64,000 nucleotides of DNA. Source: Kineosporia babensis. Its GTDB lineage: Bacteria; Actinomycetota; Actinomycetes; Actinomycetales; Kineosporiaceae. Position 1 is the stretch's first letter; each line of letters starts with the position of its first letter. Both the position numbers and the translations under genes were made by a program. Location of the stretch: assembly GCF_021129305.1 (NCBI RefSeq), contig NZ_JAJOMB010000016.1:124001-188000 (forward strand), read 5' to 3'. Below the pieces are notes generated by a model. The model saw only the letters and a program-made list of their open reading frames with translations. It was not told where the DNA came from and searched no databases. Of this stretch, positions 12,328 to 21,362 are shown piece by piece.

Positions 12328-12795
12328 ATGGGACGACCCCGCAGCTTCGACGAGAATCAGGTGATCGCTTCGGCGATAACGCTTTTCGCGAGCCGCTCCT
12401 ACGACTCGGTGTCGGTGGACGACCTGGTCACCCACCTGGGCGTACACCGCAACAGCCTCTACAAGACGTTCGGCAGCAAGCGGGGCCTCTATCTGGCCGC
12501 GCTGCGCCGGCATCTCGACCAGGACGTCCGCCCTCTGACTCACGGCGAGCCCGCGCTGGAGGCGATCGAGGCCGGACGTCTCGATCTGCTCCTGTTCGCC
12601 GCCGTCGAACGAGCACCGGTGGACGAGGAAGTCGCGGCCGAGGTCGCTCGCGCCCTGACCTGGCTGGATGCGGAACTCGGCGGGCTGCTGACGGCAGCCG
12701 CCCTGGGACGCCGCGTCCGCACCAGAGCCGGGGTCAGCACACCGGCTCTGAGCGAGCTCGCCGGTTCCCCGCCCCACCCCGAAACCGCTACCTGA
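12328..12795 (+). CDS. TetR/AcrR family regulator
   Basis: A short (155-residue) TetR-type repressor. The DNA-binding domain occupies residues 1-55: RSFDENQVIASAITLFASR, then DDLVTHLGVHRNSLYKTFGSK, the canonical helix-turn-helix. The C-terminal ligand domain is shorter than the usual 130-140 residues and lacks any recognisable signature. It heads a plus-strand operon with the PH-like gene (20-base gap) and the acetyltransferase gene, and lies beside its probable operator at 12275-12310. Effector unknown. Confidence 0.88.
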   Translation: MGRPRSFDENQVIASAITLFASRSYDSVSVDDLVTHLGVHRNSLYKTFGSKRGLYLAALRRHLDQDVRPLTHGEPALEAIEAGRLDLLLFAAVERAPVDEEVAAEVARALTWLDAELGGLLTAAALGRRVRTRAGVSTPALSELAGSPPHPETAT

Positions 12796-12815
12796 CTCCA
12801 CCGAAGGAGATCGAC

Positions 12816-13172
12816 ATGGCCAAGATCCAGATCACCGCTGACCATGTGATCGTGAAACTGCCGCTCTGGCGCCAGATCCTCTCGCTCTCAACCGGGTTCA
12901 CTATCCCCCTGGAGAACGTACGGGGCGCGACCATGGACCCCGGGGCCGCCGGCGAACCCAAAGGCCTGCGCTCCCCGGGCACTTACATTCCCGGCGTGCT
13001 GACCCTCGGCACCTTCTACCGCGACGGCGAGCGCACGTTCTGGGACGTCCACAACCGCAGTCGCGTCGTCGTCCTCCAGCTCACCGGTGAACGCTACGAC
13101 CGTCTCGTTCTCGAAGTCGAAAACCCCCGCACCGTGGTCGAACACATCGAAGCCGCCACCCGTCCGTCCTGA
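12816..13172 (+). CDS. Small PH-domain-like hypothetical protein
   Basis: A 118-residue protein with an excellent ribosome site (GAAGGAG, 8 bases before ATG 12816). The pattern of beta strands, with KLPLWRQILSLSTGFTIPLENV, then GTFYRDGERTFWDV and YDRLVLEVENP before a terminal helix, is like bacterial pleckstrin-homology proteins that recognise membranes or partner proteins. This is a fold guess. It is in the TetR operon between the regulator and a GNAT enzyme. Confidence 0.7.
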   Translation: MAKIQITADHVIVKLPLWRQILSLSTGFTIPLENVRGATMDPGAAGEPKGLRSPGTYIPGVLTLGTFYRDGERTFWDVHNRSRVVVLQLTGERYDRLVLEVENPRTVVEHIEAATRPS

Positions 13173-13229
13173 CCTGGGCGACGACCCCAGCAGCGTCGAG
13201 CGTGCGATCATCCCACTTCTGGAAAGCGT

Positions 13230-13763
13230 GTGACCGACCAACAGATCCTGACCCGGACCGACCGCCTGATCATCCGCCGGTTCACCACGAGCGACCTGAG
13301 TGACTTCCTGGCCTACCAGGCCGATCCCGTGGTGCGTCGCTTCATCCCGGGTGAGCCGATGTCGCAACGGCAGGCCGCCTCCTATCTCGCTGTGCAGGCT
13401 GCCCTGGACGAGCACGCGGTGAACGCCTGGCACGCCTACGCCGTGGAACATGCCGGCGAACAACGGGTGATCGGCGACGTCGGCATCTGGCTGGCTGAAG
13501 AACCACCCAGGACCGGGGACGTCGGCTTCCAGTTCCATCCCGGTTTCCACGGCCAGGGCTACGCTCGCGAAGCCATGCACGCGTTCTTGCCTCACGTCTT
13601 CGAGACCATGGACGTCGAGACGGTCACCGCCACCTGCGACACCCCCAACACCGCATCCTGGGGCCTGATGAAACGCCTCGGCATGCGCATGGTCAGGCAA
13701 TCTCCGGAGCAGACTCAGTTCGCGCTCACCCACCAGGAATTCGACGGTGCCACCGGCCGTTGA
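13230..13763 (+). CDS. GNAT family N-acetyltransferase
   Basis: A 177-residue acetyltransferase of the RimJ/RimL-like group, starting at GTG 13230 with GGAAAG upstream. It opens with LTRTDRLIIRRFTTSDLSDFLAY, and the acetyl-CoA loop is seen as FHPGFHGQGYAREAMHAF. The last conserved block is TATCDTPNTASWGLMKRLGM. Such enzymes transfer acetyl from acetyl-CoA to an amine of a small molecule or protein N-terminus. Substrate not predictable. It follows the PH-like gene by 57 bases. Confidence 0.9.
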   Translation: MTDQQILTRTDRLIIRRFTTSDLSDFLAYQADPVVRRFIPGEPMSQRQAASYLAVQAALDEHAVNAWHAYAVEHAGEQRVIGDVGIWLAEEPPRTGDVGFQFHPGFHGQGYAREAMHAFLPHVFETMDVETVTATCDTPNTASWGLMKRLGMRMVRQSPEQTQFALTHQEFDGATGR

Positions 13764-13852
13764 TCGCCCCAGAACCGGGCATAATTCCCTCAAGTCCGGA
13801 GGCCTGACCCTCCGAACGCAACGGTCAAGACGCCCGAAGAAGAGGACGTGCT

Positions 13853-14242
13853 GTGCTCGGTATGCCTGGTGACCTGGTCCTGTTCCTCTCCGAGCGGGAT
13901 GCTGACCCGGAGCGGCTGGACACCTTGACCCGGCAGCTGCGAACCCGTCTGCTCGGCACCGACGTCGTTGATGTCCGCCTGGCCTCGGAACTGGCCGCTC
14001 CAGCCGGTTCACGCGGCGTCGACCTCGCAACGGCCGGGGCACTCGTCATCACCCTGGCCGAGGCACTTCCCAGCCTTGGGCAGGCCGTGCAGGTGATCCG
14101 CATGTGGCTCAGCCAGGGGCAGGGCGAAGGCCGCGAGGTCCGGATCGAGCTGGACGGCGACGTACTCGAGCTCTCCCACGCCACCGAACAGCAACAGGAC
14201 GATCTGGTCCAGATCTTCATCCAGAAGCACTCGCCGAACTGA
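13853..14242 (+). CDS. EACC1-like conflict-system component (orphan)
   Basis: A 129-residue protein starting at GTG 13853 after AGAGGA. Its organisation fits the effector-associated constant component EACC1: an N-terminal LTRQLRTRLLGTD helix, a GSRGVDLATAGALVITLAEALP hydrophobic helix, and a terminal strand pair VRIELDGDVLELSH then a helix. EACC1 was described as the constant partner of variable effectors in NTP-dependent conflict systems of multicellular bacteria. No effector or NTPase gene adjoins it: upstream is an acetyltransferase and downstream is a convergent metal exporter. Family call is from remembered pattern, not alignment. Confidence 0.72.
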   Translation: MLGMPGDLVLFLSERDADPERLDTLTRQLRTRLLGTDVVDVRLASELAAPAGSRGVDLATAGALVITLAEALPSLGQAVQVIRMWLSQGQGEGREVRIELDGDVLELSHATEQQQDDLVQIFIQKHSPN

Positions 14243-14263
14243 CCCCTAGCTGCCGTTACGGGT

Positions 14264-14947
14264 TCAGGAGCAGCAGGAGCAGCTCGGCTGGGCTGCCCCT
14301 GCTTCGTTTTCGAACGCCAGGGCGGTGGTGGGCGGGCAGCAGTCATTGCCCTGCCAGGCATTGATGCCTTCGCGCACGGCCACGGCCGCGATGACCAGGG
14401 CTGCGATCGGGTCGGCCCAGGACCAGCCCAGCAGCGAGTTGGCCAGCAGGCCCAGCAGCAGAACCGCAGACAGGTAGGTGCACAGCAGGGTCTGTTTCGA
14501 GTCAGCCACGGCCGAGGCTGAGCCCAGTTGGCGGCCGGTACGGCGCTGGGCATAGGACAGGAAGGGCATCACGGCCAACGAGATGGCGGCCAGCGCGATG
14601 CCGACGGTTGAGTGGCTGGCCTCTTGCGCACCGGTGAGAGCTCGTACCGCGTCGATGGTGACGAAGGTGGCCAAGCCGAAGAAGGAGAGGGCGATGACTC
14701 GTAGGGCGGTGTGCTCGCGGGCTTCGCGTACGGCGTGGTCGCGGGCCGAGAACTGCCAGGCCACCGCGGCGGCCGAGGACACCTCGATGATCGAGTCCAG
14801 TCCGAAACCGATCAGAGCGCTTGAGGATGCGGCCGCGCCGGCGGACAGGGCGACCACTGCCTCGACCACGTTGTAAATGATGGTGGCCGCGACCAGCAGT
14901 CTTACCCGGTGGGTCAGGGTCGCGCGCTCAACCAGGGCCAGGGCCAT
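14264..14947 (-). CDS. CDF-type cation efflux transporter
   Basis: A 227-residue membrane protein of the cation diffusion facilitator type, shorter than canonical CDFs and without the C-terminal cytoplasmic domain. About six hydrophobic segments are seen. Metal-site acidic residues appear in ALIGFGLDSIIEVSSA and AVADSKQTLLC, corresponding to the two DxxxD-like positions. It ends in a Cys-rich tail, PSCSCCS, with another CC near residue 205, possibly soft-metal ligands. Its ATG overlaps the stop of the CmtR-like gene (TGATG), so regulator and exporter are co-translated. Likely exports Cd, Pb or Zn. Confidence 0.88.
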   Translation of the reverse strand: MALALVERATLTHRVRLLVAATIIYNVVEAVVALSAGAAASSSALIGFGLDSIIEVSSAAAVAWQFSARDHAVREAREHTALRVIALSFFGLATFVTIDAVRALTGAQEASHSTVGIALAAISLAVMPFLSYAQRRTGRQLGSASAVADSKQTLLCTYLSAVLLLGLLANSLLGWSWADPIAALVIAAVAVREGINAWQGNDCCPPTTALAFENEAGAAQPSCSCCS

Positions 14948-15279
14948 CAGCAGCAGTCCTTGCCTTCGCGGGCGGACATGCAGGCGTCGGCATCGACAGC
15001 CAGGACGACGTCCAGTAGTTCACTCAGGGCGTGGGACAGGTGGCTGTCGGCGAGTTCGTAGCGCACCCGCCGACCCTCAGGGGCGGCGACGACCAGGCCA
15101 CATCCACGCAGACAGGTCAGGTGGTTGGACAAGGACTGCCGGGTGACGCCGATCGACTCGGCCAGTTCGGCCGGGTAAGCCGGGCCGTTGCGTAACGCCA
15201 TCAGGATCTGCGAACGGGTCGGGTCGGACAGGGCATGGCCGAAGCGCGCGAGCACCTGGCTGTGGGTGACGACCTCCAT
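14947..15279 (-). CDS. cmtR: ArsR/SmtB metal sensor, CmtR-like
   Basis: A 110-residue winged-helix repressor. ATG 15279 (CGGAG upstream) is preferred over 15294, which would overlap the putative operator. LSDPTRSQILMALRNG and the helix-turn-helix VTRQSLSNHLTCLRGCGLVV are very close to mycobacterial CmtR, including both Cys of the CLRGC site that bind Cd(II)/Pb(II) there. More cysteines occur in DADACMSAREGKDCC near the C terminus, matching CmtR's third ligand region. Metal binding should release DNA and induce the downstream CDF exporter. Family strong; metal specificity inferred. Confidence 0.9.
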   Translation of the reverse strand: MEVVTHSQVLARFGHALSDPTRSQILMALRNGPAYPAELAESIGVTRQSLSNHLTCLRGCGLVVAAPEGRRVRYELADSHLSHALSELLDVVLAVDADACMSAREGKDCC

Positions 15280-15289
15280 GCTCCGATAG

Positions 15290-15305
15290 TACACGCCTCA
15301 ATGTA
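15290..15305. promoter_or_regulatory. Possible CmtR-type operator
   Basis: TACA (15290-15293) and TGTA (15302-15305) form an interrupted dyad (N8) 10 bases upstream of the metal-sensor start, in a locally AT-rich stretch. Position fits autoregulation; the match is short. Confidence 0.4.
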
Positions 15306-15479
15306 TTCATCGATAGCTGTACCTTCGGCGAGTGGGGGCCGATACGTTGGCCGATCCGGCCGAAAGGCCGGCTCCGGCACCACCGGGCCGCCGACGTCCG
15401 TTGATTCGTGCTTTTAACCGTCCCGCTTATACCCTTTGCACCCTTCATCGCTCTTCAAAAGACAACAGGGAACTGCGCA

Positions 15480-16031
15480 ATGCTGAGCGTCACACGGTTC
15501 GGAATCATCGGCCTGGCAGGGGTTCTGCTGGCGGGCTGCAGCGGGAGTGACTCGTCGGCGGCATCCGCCGCATCGCCGTCCTCCACTCATCTGGCCGAGG
15601 TCCAGAAGATTCAGGCTGACATCACGCAGCTGCTGGACAGCGCCGAGGGTCTGGAGAACCTCGAGAAGATCTCCGGGCGGCAGGACGAGCTCTTCGCCGA
15701 GCTGGACGCCTGGGCGGTCGAGGCAGGGCCGGAAGGCATCGGGGCAGTTGCTTGTCAGGTGATGCCGGTCGTGCTGCCGGGCCTCGCGGAGAACACACCG
15801 GAGGACCAGGCGATGCTCCTGGGATCGTTCTGGTACGACGCGGTCTGGGCGAGCAAGAAGGCGGACCCGGGAGAGGATGTGTCGTTCGAGGACGTGCAGC
15901 TCGACGCGCAGATGCGCACCGGCTGCCCCGAGGTGCGTCAGGACGTGCTCGACGCCACCGAGGTCACCAGCGTGGACCAGCTGTGGGACGTCACGAAGGC
16001 GCACCTCGAGGCGACCGCCAAGAAGAGCTGA
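15480..16031 (+). CDS. Putative lipoprotein
   Basis: A 183-residue exported protein. From ATG 15480 the signal is MLSVTRFGIIGLAGVLLAGCSGSD, with lipobox LAGC, so it should be lipid-anchored at Cys 20. A Ser/Ala-rich linker follows. The mature part is mostly helical (EVQKIQADITQLLDSAEGLENLEKI) with two further cysteines. No family recognised. It lies convergent with the DUF1963 gene; the two stop codons abut. An upstream in-frame start at 15408 would bury the signal peptide and is unlikely. Confidence 0.75.
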   Translation: MLSVTRFGIIGLAGVLLAGCSGSDSSAASAASPSSTHLAEVQKIQADITQLLDSAEGLENLEKISGRQDELFAELDAWAVEAGPEGIGAVACQVMPVVLPGLAENTPEDQAMLLGSFWYDAVWASKKADPGEDVSFEDVQLDAQMRTGCPEVRQDVLDATEVTSVDQLWDVTKAHLEATAKKS

Positions 16032-16814
16032 TCAGTCGTTGACGTTGGCGCTCACCCGCACGGCGTCGAGCCGGCCGGCGGACAGGTCCTGGGTCAGGAT
16101 CGCGTACGTCAGCCGGTATTCCTCGGCCGGGTCGCTGTTGGCCGACAGCAGCACCCGGCACTCGTTGTGCAGGCGGGCCTCGATCTCCTGCTTCTGCTCG
16201 AAGGTCTGCCCCTGGCCGAGAACTTCGGCCATCTCCCACTCGGGTGTCATCTCGCCGTTCGGGTAACCGCCCAACGCGAAGACGTCGTGCACAGGGCTCT
16301 CCTCCTGCTGCACGGCGTCGTGGAGCCGGCGGAAGTCTTCGAACTCGTCGTCCGGGAAATAGCTGCTGTCCCAGGCTGCTTCGATCCGCGGGGTGGCGTA
16401 GTAGTCGATTCGCTCGTAGGCGTCGCCGGGCCCGGACCGAGGTGCGGCCGCGGCCGGATCCGCCACGTGGATGACGCGGCCCTCGTCGGTGTCCGGGGTG
16501 TCCCAGCCATCCCAGAAGAACAGCAGTTCCCCGCCCGTGGGATAGGGCAGATCCAGGTGCTCGCGGGGAATCGCGGAGCAGTCGAGCGCACCGAGAAACG
16601 CCAGCTCGCCGGGCCATTCGATCTCGGCGGGCAACCGCGGATCGCCTCCGTAACGGAAGACGACCCCAGCGTCATTGGCCTCGGTGTGCAGTGCCACCCG
16701 GGGACGCAGGGTGCTCAGGTAGCTCTCGACCACGGCCTGCGACGCATCGCGCTCAGCTGCCACCTGGCGAAACCGTTCCTTGAACTGGGCAAGCGAATAG
16801 CCGGTGTGCGTCAT
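16032..16814 (-). CDS. DUF1963 / YwqG family protein
   Basis: A 260-residue cytoplasmic protein. The [16 protein letters not shown] segment, then [23 protein letters not shown] and [14 protein letters not shown] form the characteristic order of the DUF1963 (YwqG) family. The family is widespread and often sits beside toxins or immunity genes, but its biochemical role is not established. Neighbours are a lipoprotein gene (convergent) and the DUF1348 unit (divergent). Confidence 0.82.
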   Translation of the reverse strand: MTHTGYSLAQFKERFRQVAAERDASQAVVESYLSTLRPRVALHTEANDAGVVFRYGGDPRLPAEIEWPGELAFLGALDCSAIPREHLDLPYPTGGELLFFWDGWDTPDTDEGRVIHVADPAAAAPRSGPGDAYERIDYYATPRIEAAWDSSYFPDDEFEDFRRLHDAVQQEESPVHDVFALGGYPNGEMTPEWEMAEVLGQGQTFEQKQEIEARLHNECRVLLSANSDPAEEYRLTYAILTQDLSAGRLDAVRVSANVND

Positions 16815-16889
16815 CCGGGGAACCTATCAAGGACGGCTGTCCTGGAGTGCACTCCGAGCTTCTACCGTTGGAGCCGCCTCGACCACTTG

Positions 16890-16901
16890 TACCGATCGGT
16901 A
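16890..16901. promoter_or_regulatory. Perfect palindrome, likely TetR operator
   Basis: TACCGATCGGTA is a perfect 12-bp palindrome 15 bases upstream of the DUF1348 gene that is followed by a TetR gene. This layout is typical for a TetR repressor controlling its own operon. Confidence 0.6.
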
Positions 16902-16916
16902 AAGGCGCGTAGCGTC

Positions 16917-18913
<1,997 letters not shown>

Positions 18914-18918
18914 GCGCC

Positions 18919-18954
18919 CCGGGTCGAGAGGGGCGCTCGCCCCTCTCGACCCGG
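18919..18954. terminator. Perfect 17-bp stem terminator
   Basis: 18919-18935 and 18938-18954 are exact reverse complements, leaving only CT at the tip, 6 bases beyond the hydrolase stop. This is the longest perfect hairpin noticed in the window. Confidence 0.8.
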
Positions 18955-19048
18955 CCGCCGTCCCTGCGATGATCGCCTGGGCTTGCGGCCTCCACCGGGC
19001 CGATCAGAATTGTCGACGTCCGCCTCGCCCATCGCGGTCAGGTTCGGG

Positions 19049-19077
19049 TTGACATCCGGATCGGGAAACACATCTGG
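19049..19077 (+). promoter_or_regulatory. Candidate promoter of the FAD oxidoreductase gene
   Basis: A consensus -35 hexamer TTGACA at 19049-19054 lies about 60 bases upstream of the ATG at 19117. The -10 region is poor (ATCTGG or ACATCT), so this is a weak prediction. Confidence 0.3.
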
Positions 19078-19116
19078 GCTCCGTGCACCTGAACTGGAAC
19101 TCAGGAGGAGTTGTCC

Positions 19117-20490
19117 ATGGTGTCCGCAGCAGACGTTGTCGCACTTCGTGCCCAGGTGAGCGGCCAGGTGCTGCTGCCGGGTGAGCCCGGGCACGACATC
19201 GAGGCCTTCACTTTCAACCTGCTGACTCCGCTGAATCCGGCCGTCGTGGTGGCGGCGAGCAGTCCGCAGGACGTCCAGGCAGCTGTGCGGTTCGCGGCCG
19301 ATAATGCCCTCGGTGTTGCGGTCCGCGGTGGTGGGCACGTTCAGCCCGATCCGGCCTCGTCGGCGGTCCTGATCACCCTGGATGCAATGAATTCCGTTGT
19401 CATCGAACCAGAGACCCGGACGGCCCGGATCACCGGCACTCCGCGCTGGCAGGACGTTCTTGATGCAACGTCCGGGTCGGGCCTGGCCCCGGTCTGCGGT
19501 TCGGCGCCCACCGTCGGCGTCGTGGGTTACTTGCTCGGCGGTGGTCAGAGCCCGGTCCTGGGCCGGTCTCACGGATACGGCTCCGACCACGTCACCCGGA
19601 TCGAAATGGTCACGGCGGACGGCGAACTCCAGGTCGTCACGGCCGAGCACGAGCTCTTTTTCGCGCTGCGCGGCTCCAAGGGCAACCTCGGCGTGGTCAC
19701 GGCGGTGGAGTTCACCCTGTTCCCGGTGAGCGAGATCTACGGCGGAGGCCTGTATCTGCCCGGCGAACGCCTCGCCGAGATTTTGCCTGCCTGGCGCGAC
19801 TGGGCCGAGACTCTGCCGGAGGCGGCGTCCACCTCAGTAGCGATCCAGCGTCTGCCCCCGTTGCCGGACCTTCCGCCGCCGCTGCAGGGTGCATTCGTGG
19901 TGCACATCCGGTTCTCCTACGTCGGCGACGCCGGCCAGGGGGCAGCCCTGCTCGCACCGATGCGCGACCTGGGACCTGCTCTGATCGACACGGTTGGGGT
20001 CATGCCGTACGCAGCTGTCGGCGCGATCCACAGCGATCCGGCGCTACCGGTGCCGTACTGCGACCGCAGCATCGGCCTGCGCGAATTGTCCGACCAGACC
20101 CTGAACACCTTGATCGGCCTGGCCGGCCCGGACTCGGACTGCCCGCTGGCCAGCGTGGAGTTGCGGGCCCTGGGCGGCGCTCTGGACCGTCCCCCGGCCC
20201 AAGCGGACGCGGTGTCCAGCCGAGGGCTGGCCTACCAATGGTTCGCTTTCGGCGTCGGCGGACCGGAAGATGCACCCGGCCTACGTGCCTACCTGGCTCG
20301 GTGCATCGACGAACTGACGCCGTGGGCCGACGAGCGGCGACTTCTCACGTTCCTGTCCCCGGACGAAGGCGGAACCCGTGACGAACTGTCCGCCATCTAC
20401 GGGCCGGAGGTGTACGAGCGGCTGCTGATCGTGAAGCAGAAATACGATCCACAGAACATGTTCCGCTCCAACCACAACATCCTCGCCTAA
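19117..20490 (+). CDS. FAD-linked oxidoreductase with BBE domain
   Basis: A 457-residue flavoprotein of the berberine-bridge/6-hydroxynicotine oxidase type. ATG 19117 is preferred because AGGAGGAG lies just before it. The FAD-binding PCMH fold is seen in GVAVRGGGHVQ, VGVVGYLLGGGQSPVLGRSHGYGSDHV and GSKGNLGVVTAVEF. The His of VRGGGH is the usual site of covalent FAD attachment; the second (Cys) site normally CGGVGIGG-like is GYLLGGG here, so single covalent linkage is likely. The C terminus YDPQNMFRSNHNI is the BBE signature. It likely oxidises an alcohol, amine or sugar; substrate unknown. The HAD gene follows directly. Confidence 0.93.
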   Translation: MVSAADVVALRAQVSGQVLLPGEPGHDIEAFTFNLLTPLNPAVVVAASSPQDVQAAVRFAADNALGVAVRGGGHVQPDPASSAVLITLDAMNSVVIEPETRTARITGTPRWQDVLDATSGSGLAPVCGSAPTVGVVGYLLGGGQSPVLGRSHGYGSDHVTRIEMVTADGELQVVTAEHELFFALRGSKGNLGVVTAVEFTLFPVSEIYGGGLYLPGERLAEILPAWRDWAETLPEAASTSVAIQRLPPLPDLPPPLQGAFVVHIRFSYVGDAGQGAALLAPMRDLGPALIDTVGVMPYAAVGAIHSDPALPVPYCDRSIGLRELSDQTLNTLIGLAGPDSDCPLASVELRALGGALDRPPAQADAVSSRGLAYQWFAFGVGGPEDAPGLRAYLARCIDELTPWADERRLLTFLSPDEGGTRDELSAIYGPEVYERLLIVKQKYDPQNMFRSNHNILA

Positions 20491-20491
20491 C

Positions 20492-21172
20492 GTGCCCACG
20501 TTCGGAGCGGTTCAGGGCGTGATGTTCGATTCCGGCGGGGTGCTGACCGGCCCGATCGGTGGTCGCTGGAATCCGCGGTACGACTTCGAGGCCATCGTGA
20601 TGGCGCATGCGCCGGACACCCCCACCGACCGGTTCCCCGACGCCATCGCGGCCGGCGATCGGTTCCTCGCCTCCGGCGCCACGACCCCGGCCCGGTCCGA
20701 GTATCACCGTACGATGCTGCGCGAACTCGGAATGCCGCAGCCGTCGTTGCCCCTGCTGAACGAACTCGAGGCGCCCGCGGCCGGGCCGGTGCTGAAACTG
20801 TTCCCCGACGTACTGCGCACTCTCGATCAGCTGCGCCAATGGGACGTGCGCATGTGCGTCGTCTCGGACAACTGGGCGGCCGGTATGGCCGAGATGTTTG
20901 CCGAGCTCGGAATTGCGCACTATTTCGAAGAATTCGTGATCTCCGAGGATCTGGGATGCAACAAGCCCGACCCCCGGATGTACGAGGCCGGGCGCCGCTG
21001 TCTGGACCTGCCCGCCGACCGGTGCCTCTTCATCGACGACGATCCGGCCCTCGCACAGGCCGCGGCCGACCTCGGGTTCCAGGCCGTCACGCTGGACCGG
21101 AGCCTGACATCGCCCCCTACCGAATCCGTCATCGCCTCGCTGGACGACCTGGTCGCACTCGTCCGCCGTTGA
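20492..21172 (+). CDS. HAD superfamily hydrolase
   Basis: A 226-residue haloacid dehalogenase-like enzyme starting at GTG 20492, one base after the oxidoreductase stop and so probably co-translated. Motif I is MFDSGGVLTG: the nucleophile Asp is present, but the usual second Asp (DxD) is Gly, as in FDFGGV-type subfamilies. Motif II is CVVSDNWA, motif III the Lys in GCNKPDPRMY, and motif IV FIDDDPALAQAA. It is most likely a phosphatase or epoxide-hydrolase-N-like HAD. Its substrate may relate to the neighbouring flavoenzyme. Confidence 0.9.
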   Translation: MPTFGAVQGVMFDSGGVLTGPIGGRWNPRYDFEAIVMAHAPDTPTDRFPDAIAAGDRFLASGATTPARSEYHRTMLRELGMPQPSLPLLNELEAPAAGPVLKLFPDVLRTLDQLRQWDVRMCVVSDNWAAGMAEMFAELGIAHYFEEFVISEDLGCNKPDPRMYEAGRRCLDLPADRCLFIDDDPALAQAAADLGFQAVTLDRSLTSPPTESVIASLDDLVALVRR

Positions 21173-21323
21173 CCCACTCCCGCAATTGATGCGGCCAGCC
21201 ACTGGCAGAACTGTTCCGGGCCCCAGCCGGTCTGGTTCACCAGCAGGGAGTAGTTCACCTGATGAACGCGGTGGGCGTGCAGCCGGACCGGTTCGCTTAC
21301 TCGATCCGGTCCGCAACGGCCCT

Positions 21324-21353
21324 GGCGGCGGCGAGGAGTGACCTCCCGCCGCC
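21324..21353. terminator. Hairpin terminator after DUF4132 gene
   Basis: GGCGGCGG (21324-21331) pairs with CCGCCGCC (21346-21353), and GAGG/CCTC extends the stem inward, leaving one bulged C and an AGTGA loop. It lies 10 bases downstream of the minus-strand DUF4132 stop. Confidence 0.65.
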
Positions 21354-21362
21354 GCCAACGGG

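Noticed and set aside
13797-13814. Hairpin CGGAGG/CCTCCG between GNAT and EACC1 genes
   Set aside because: Only six base pairs with no supporting context; noted but too weak for a terminator call.
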